The notes below the pieces were generated by a model that had not been told where the DNA came from, did not search any database, and saw only the letters and a program-made list of their open reading frames with translations. Positions 59,082 through 64,000 of a stretch of 64,000 nt of DNA are shown piece after piece (the stretch's first letter is position 1; each line of letters begins with the position of its first letter). The position numbers were made by a program, and so were the translations under genes. The stretch is from Agaricus subrufescens (lineage: Eukaryota > Basidiomycota > Agaricomycetes > Agaricales > Agaricaceae): positions 2,480,001 to 2,544,000 of the forward strand of contig CM057064.1 in the NCBI GenBank assembly GCA_029945375.1, read 5' to 3'.

Positions 59082-60057
59082 TTAGACAACAAAGCCCTAT
59101 AAAAGCTAAGTTTTGAGGTGCGAAACACATGGGAAATGGAATGCTTACTCCGTTTACACGAATATTTTGGCCATTGAGCCACTGAGCGGCCGGACTCGCA
59201 ATGAAGGCAACAGTGGGTGCAATATCCTCGGGGAGACCAAGACGCCCGCTAGGATTTTGTTTTGAAATAGAATCAATGGATTGTTGATTTTTTCCTGTCC
59301 GAAATAGGGGCGTATCGACTTCTCCCGGCGAGATGGTGTTAACGGTGATTCCGCGGCTGCCAAGATCTTTTGCTAAAACACGCGAAATTTGTTCGACGGC
59401 ACCCTTCGAGGCGACATAACAGAGAGTATTAGGTAGAACGGCTGATGAAGGCTGAGGTAGAGGTCTTTCATCAACCATGTCAGTAACGTACAAGATGCTC
59501 CAGTAAGGCTGCTAGAAAAGAAGATAACACGACCGCCAGCTAGAGTACAGTATTAGAGCTTAATTGACCATAGTTTCATAGCAAAAAAGTCAACGTACGG
59601 GCCGTCATACGGGGGATAGCATGCTTGACAGTGAACAAGGGTGCTTTAACATTTGTGTGGAAATGGCTATCAAAAAAGGCTTCATCAACGTCTGACAATA
59701 CTTTGCTACCCATTATTCCAGCGTTTAGAACGAGGATGTCGATCTTTCCCCATTCCCTGACAGCAGCGTTGACAAGCGAGCGGCCACCCTCGATGGTCGA
59801 GACATTGGCTTTAACAGCGATGGCATTACCCTTTCCTGTCGATTTAATGGAATCGACAACTGACTTTGCAGCATTTGCGTCGTTGGCATAGTTGACAACT
59901 ACGCTCGCGCCTTGTTCGCCCAAAGCTCTGGCAATCGCTGCTCCTATAGAACGAGAAGAGCCAGTCACGACAGCGACTTTACCTGTAGCCTAGCTCAGAT
60001 CGTCGGCGAGTCAAAGTCTGCAGGGAACAACGTACCGGCGAGGGATGTAGTGGGCAT
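59082..60057 (-). CDS. Short-chain dehydrogenase/reductase, tandem copy 2
   Basis: Five exons with the same intron positions as copy 1: 60036-60057, 59599-59982, 59492-59539, 59149-59441 and 59082-59096 (15 nt); 253 aa. Starts MPTTSLAGKVAVVTGSSRSI, with NAGIMG, RVIFFSSSLTGAS, TLCYVASKGAVEQI, ITVNTISPGEVDTPLF and AAQWLNGQNIRVNGGFVV. Catalytic Asn, Ser, Tyr and Lys are all present, and the cofactor loop has the same Gly-to-Ser change as copy 1. The exon sizes are identical except for the last, proving tandem duplication. Both are intact and may have diverged in substrate. Confidence 0.92.
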
Positions 60058-62366
60058 TGCAACACTGGAGGACGAATTCCGACCATTTGATTTTGAATAA
60101 GAGCGAATGTTGCTGAACATGCTGGAAACTAGGGCCCGAGGTTTAAGGGAATTGCTGCCGTTTTGAACCATGAGGGCTAATTAGTCGTTGACTGAGGTCT
60201 AGAAGAGGTTTGCTGCGGTTCGGGCACATTCCACGTCGATATAAAGCTTCCACATCCCAACGTGTGGGCCTCATGTGCAATCTTTATCGCCTGCTCAGAT
60301 AAGTTAGGTATTCCCCATGGTCGTAAAATTAGAAGCATCGATGGCTGAAGTGATTATCCAAGAAGACGCCTGGATTCCTCTAAGACCCGCCTCGTAATGC
60401 ATCCATGTCCTACGCAATGCCGACGGTTTGGTGGCAGTGCTCGTTTTCCCTTATTTATTTGTGGGTCCACTCCGGAAAGTCCCGGACCAGTGGCCGATCT
60501 ACTCGTCGGATAAAACACCTTCGGAATGCTGAAAGCCTCTTGACCCGGGGGTGTGAGAGAGAAAAGTTTATCTTACAAGATGCCTGATGAAAGGCCATGA
60601 CAGCATGTTTGGGGGAACTCTATGTAGCCGGTTCCATGACCTCATAGTCGGTTCTATGGTGGTTGAAACTTCATAAGAGTTCACAGCCTTTCGTCTTGTT
60701 CTTTTTTAATATCCTCGTCGCTTCGGTGACAGCCTTAGACGGATTTAGACGTCGGTGTCTTGTGGTCCGAGCCGAGTGCATCGTGACGTGTGACTAGGCA
60801 CGGATCTTCGGCCACAAGATGGTTATCAGTTGACATTAATCAACGGACCCCACGGAGCATGCGCCATGGATCATTCTCCAGGCTCCTTCTCCAACACGTG
60901 AACATATTTGGGATGGGAATGTGTATTCTTGTCAAGAAAGTAGGTCGCAAATAGGTCACGATCAAAGGGGGCTAGTTATGCAATGGTTCCGTTCGCTTAT
61001 GCTGCAAGTTGAAGATGCTATGCCCACCACTCAATTGCAATTATTTAACCATTGAACTTTGTAGATCGGCTATCTCTACCATCTCGTCATATAGCGTGCG
61101 GAATCGAGCGGGTTAAAACACAAAAGGTTATCTACTCAGGGGGGTCCGAGGAGGAATTGCGATTATTGGGGCTGATTAGCGTTGACGTTGTCAGACTAAT
61201 ACCAACGGGCTTGAACGAAGGCATTGAAGATCCCCTGGATATCCATCATGACAGCTGTTATCGTACTGGCGACTATTATGGCTAGGGTAGTGGCGATACA
61301 GTATCGACAACGCTAGAAGCTCCCAAACCTCTGTCGGTGGAAGTATTATTGCAAGTCACATAGGTGGTCCTTTTATGAACCTCCTGGATGTTTCTGACCC
61401 GGTGTTGTGTCCCTGTATTGTATCCCTGTATTGAGTTTAATATGACGATCAAAGCGGATAGAGTAATAGCTTAATCTCCAGCTGGTATGGTACTAGTGGA
61501 GCGCGCTTGAGTATGCTGTCACTGATGGGGCGCCCTGGCGCCCTGATATGCCTTGTGACAGAGCATGAACAGCATTTACGTGAAGGAGTAGATCAAGGAC
61601 AGTACATTGATATGTTCTATGAAGTAATCAAATGCCATCAGCGGAAAGTCCTGCTGTACACAGGCAAAGGAAAGAACCAACAAAACGGTAAAGCCGAGGC
61701 TCAGCGTTCAACCCTTGCCCAATACTAACTAAACCATCTCATGGTCCATTGTTCCTTACCCATGCACATAATCTATAAAGGGAGCCGAAAAGCATAAACG
61801 TTTCTTTTCCCGTTTCAACAAGATCAAGCGCCCGGGCTGGCTCTAATAAATAGGTGTGAGAGGAAAGTCTAAGTTAGGCCAGTAACCGGTGACCAGGTCG
61901 GACATGCTTCCTGCAGCCTTCTCAGACTATCGATTTGATTGGTTCTTGGCGATCAGCTGACTGTTTGTCTGTCAAAACCATAGTAATCCAATGGCGTACT
62001 TCAGTGCTGCACGTCAACAGTGCCCCAAATGTAAATGGCAATCAGCTGCGTCTTCCTTTTCCTTTTTCGATGGGTGCCACTCTTCGGAATTCCTACCATC
62101 CCGACGTTTATAGGATCTTAAGCGCCTCGGCTGTGACATGTCTGGATGAAGTTGCCTGCTAGCCGAATAGAACGGCATAGCTGATCGATGAATGGCACAT
62201 CCAGGGTACGTCTGATGGAACGCTACTCTCTCACAGCTGAAGCATTCCTCCTGCCATTCCGGCAACGTAGTTTAATTACTATATAAACTATGCCTTCGTC
62301 AACGTACTGGCGTCTCATTCCCTTGAATTTTTGTCCGCCCCCTCGGAGGCCTCGCAGCTTATAGAA
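60058..62366. other. 2.3-kb gene-poor stretch
   Basis: No frame above 77 codons and none with domains or splice continuity. It includes promoters for SDR copy 2 and for the DUF2235 gene. Nothing further assigned. Confidence 0.4.
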
Positions 62367-64000
62367 ATGGCCGACAACACGACTTACAACGGCATGATCC
62401 TACCGCCCGACGTCGAGGGACTCCCTGGGACTCATCATACAACCTCACCCACAACAATGTCATTTATTCCTTCTGAGACTCATACTTTGAACGGGGGTGG
62501 TGGGTCTGCTTTTTCGGCAGGCAGAGGAGCGCATCTCGACGGGCTACCGGAGTCCGGTTCCTCATCGCGAGCTAGAGACAGAGTTCATCCACCCAACATC
62601 ACGGTGCCACAAACCCACACTACCAGAACATTGGTTCTATGTTTTGACGGGACCGGTGACCAGTAAGTCATTTCTTCGGCGAAAAGACGGTAACAAGCTA
62701 AGTAAATCGGACAGGTTTGATAATGATGTGAGCTTTTGGCCAATACCAAACCCTGGATCCGAAGCTGAATCTTATCTTTAGAATTCCAATATCGTCGAAC
62801 TGTTTAGTATCTTGAAGAAAGATGACCCAGATAGACAGATGGTCTATTACCAAGTATGAATTGTCGACAATTATAGGTCGATGGGCGACTCACGTTGTGT
62901 ATGATAGGCTGGAATCGGAACGTATACGGTCCCACAGATTGCGACGCCATTTATGGCTAGCGTTTCTAAAGTTCGTGATCGGTTTCCTTTTGTATTGGGC
63001 CGAGGCCTGAGTTTCCTAACAGACTTTGGATGAAATGATTGCATGGAACCTTGATGCACATATCATGGGTAGGTGGTTTGGCAGGGCCCGATCGATACTT
63101 TCTGATGCAACTTTCAAGGTGGATACGAGTTCTTAATGCAAAACTGTGGGTTTACATGACTTGACGCTTCGTTTGTTGTGTTGAAACACGGAACCAGATA
63201 AAGCGGGAGATAAAATCTGTATTTTCGGCTTCTCTCGTGGTGCATACACTGCACGGTGGTAAGGGTAATGTTCGAGGAATGATAGTTTTTCTGATAATTG
63301 TCATGACAGTCTGGCAGGCATGATTCATAAAGTAGGACTACTACCTTCCTGGAATCATCAACAAGTGCCTTTTGCGTATAAGATGTACACTCGAAATGAT
63401 CCCACCGGATGGAAACAATCTAACGCTTTCAAAGCTGCCTTTTCTTCCCACGTCCCTATCGCATTCCTTGGTGTCTGGTACGTACCTGATTTATCCTCAA
63501 ATGACATAATTTCAACAGCAATCCAATCAGGGATACTGTCAACTCTGTTGGTCTCATTCCTCGCCGCCTACCATTCACGACGTCCAATTCTTGTGTTCGC
63601 ATATTCCGTCACGCTATCTCGTTGGACGAAAGAAGATCCAAGTTTAAACAAAATACGTGGAACCAGCCGACCCTGAAAGAGTCATTGCTTGCAGCGAGCG
63701 ATAGAGCTCAGGCCGTCGACAAAGAAACAAGCGCAGAGCACCCTCATCATTCGCATGCCAATGACAGGGAGAAGAAGCATAAGAAACCAAGCCAAAGACA
63801 ACTTGAAAGAGAGTTTAGTGACTTTGAGGTGCCCACCGATGTCAAGGAAGTCAGTAATTACTTAGTTGATTCTTTTTGATCCCTTGACCAACTCTTTACC
63901 AGGTTTGGTTTGCTGGGTGTCACACCGGTAAGTCTTGCGAACAGATTTCTATGAAAACAAGTATCTCACGTGGGAGCGCCTCTGCGACCAGACGTTGGAG
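62367..64000 (+). CDS. DUF2235 alpha/beta-hydrolase (Tle1-like catalytic domain), 5' part only
   Basis: Multi-exon gene running off the right edge. Exons include 62367-62662, 62715-62727 (13 nt), 62782-62853 and a last piece from 63992. The polar N-terminus (MADNTTYNGMILPPDVEGLP) precedes TTRTLVLCFDGTGDQFDNDN and NIVELFSILKKDD, QMVYYQAGIGTYTVPQ, TLDEMIAWNLDAHIMGGYEF, the nucleophile elbow ICIFGFSRGAYTAR, VWDTVNSVGLIPRRLP, FRHAISLDERRSKFK and WFAGCHTDVG with the catalytic Asp. This is the fungal DUF2235 family, related to type VI phospholipase effectors of bacteria; fungal substrates are unknown. The catalytic His is beyond the window. A TTG-initiated upstream extension is less likely than the ATG used. 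Confidence 0.88.

Noticed and set aside
1..64000. Searches by eye for transposons with terminal repeats, CRISPR arrays, rRNA and viral insertions
   Set aside because: None found; the only clear large repeats are the GST duplication units.

Overview
The window is nuclear DNA of a filamentous basidiomycete, most likely an agaricomycete. The evidence is short GT-AG introns of about 50-60 nt in almost every gene, tightly packed genes on both strands, an intron-containing nuclear tRNA-Leu, and families expanded in mushrooms (S28 peptidases, F-box proteins, etherase-related GSTs, MYND proteins, DUF2235 hydrolases). No bacterial, organellar or viral segment was seen. Gene models were built by hand from splice phase and family alignment recalled from knowledge, so protein identities are firmer than exact 5' ends.

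Left third (1-19 kb): the 5' part of a class I sirtuin, a MYND protein, an unknown protein with a His/Cys-rich tail, a secreted S28 serine peptidase (+), a second MYND protein, two F-box proteins flanking a large BBC1-type actin-patch scaffold, and a WrbA-type flavodoxin quinone reductase. A 3.1-kb gene-poor stretch follows (19.1-22.2 kb).

Middle (22-38.5 kb): a tiny Cys-rich membrane-associated protein, an ABCC/MRP multidrug transporter, a secreted agaricomycete protein of unknown function, eIF3i, homogentisate 1,2-dioxygenase, a steroid 5-alpha-reductase-like membrane enzyme and tRNA-Leu(AAG).

Right third (39-64 kb): a tandem array of seven etherase-related GST genes. The last is a broken mosaic, and two array units carry stray copies of the 3' end of the neighbouring gene NOP12. 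Then come NOP12, an SV2/SVOP-like MFS transporter, a divergent pair of unknown helical proteins, a tandem pair of SDR oxidoreductases, and the 5' part of a DUF2235 hydrolase running off the end.

The GST array, ABCC pump, WrbA and SDR genes fit xenobiotic and lignin-breakdown chemistry, but that link is inference. Two features stand out as new: the GST/NOP12 segmental duplication with its chimeric pseudogene, and pervasive microexons (8-31 nt) that in several genes carry catalytic motifs such as the sirtuin NAD loop, the ABC signature and a Walker B end.
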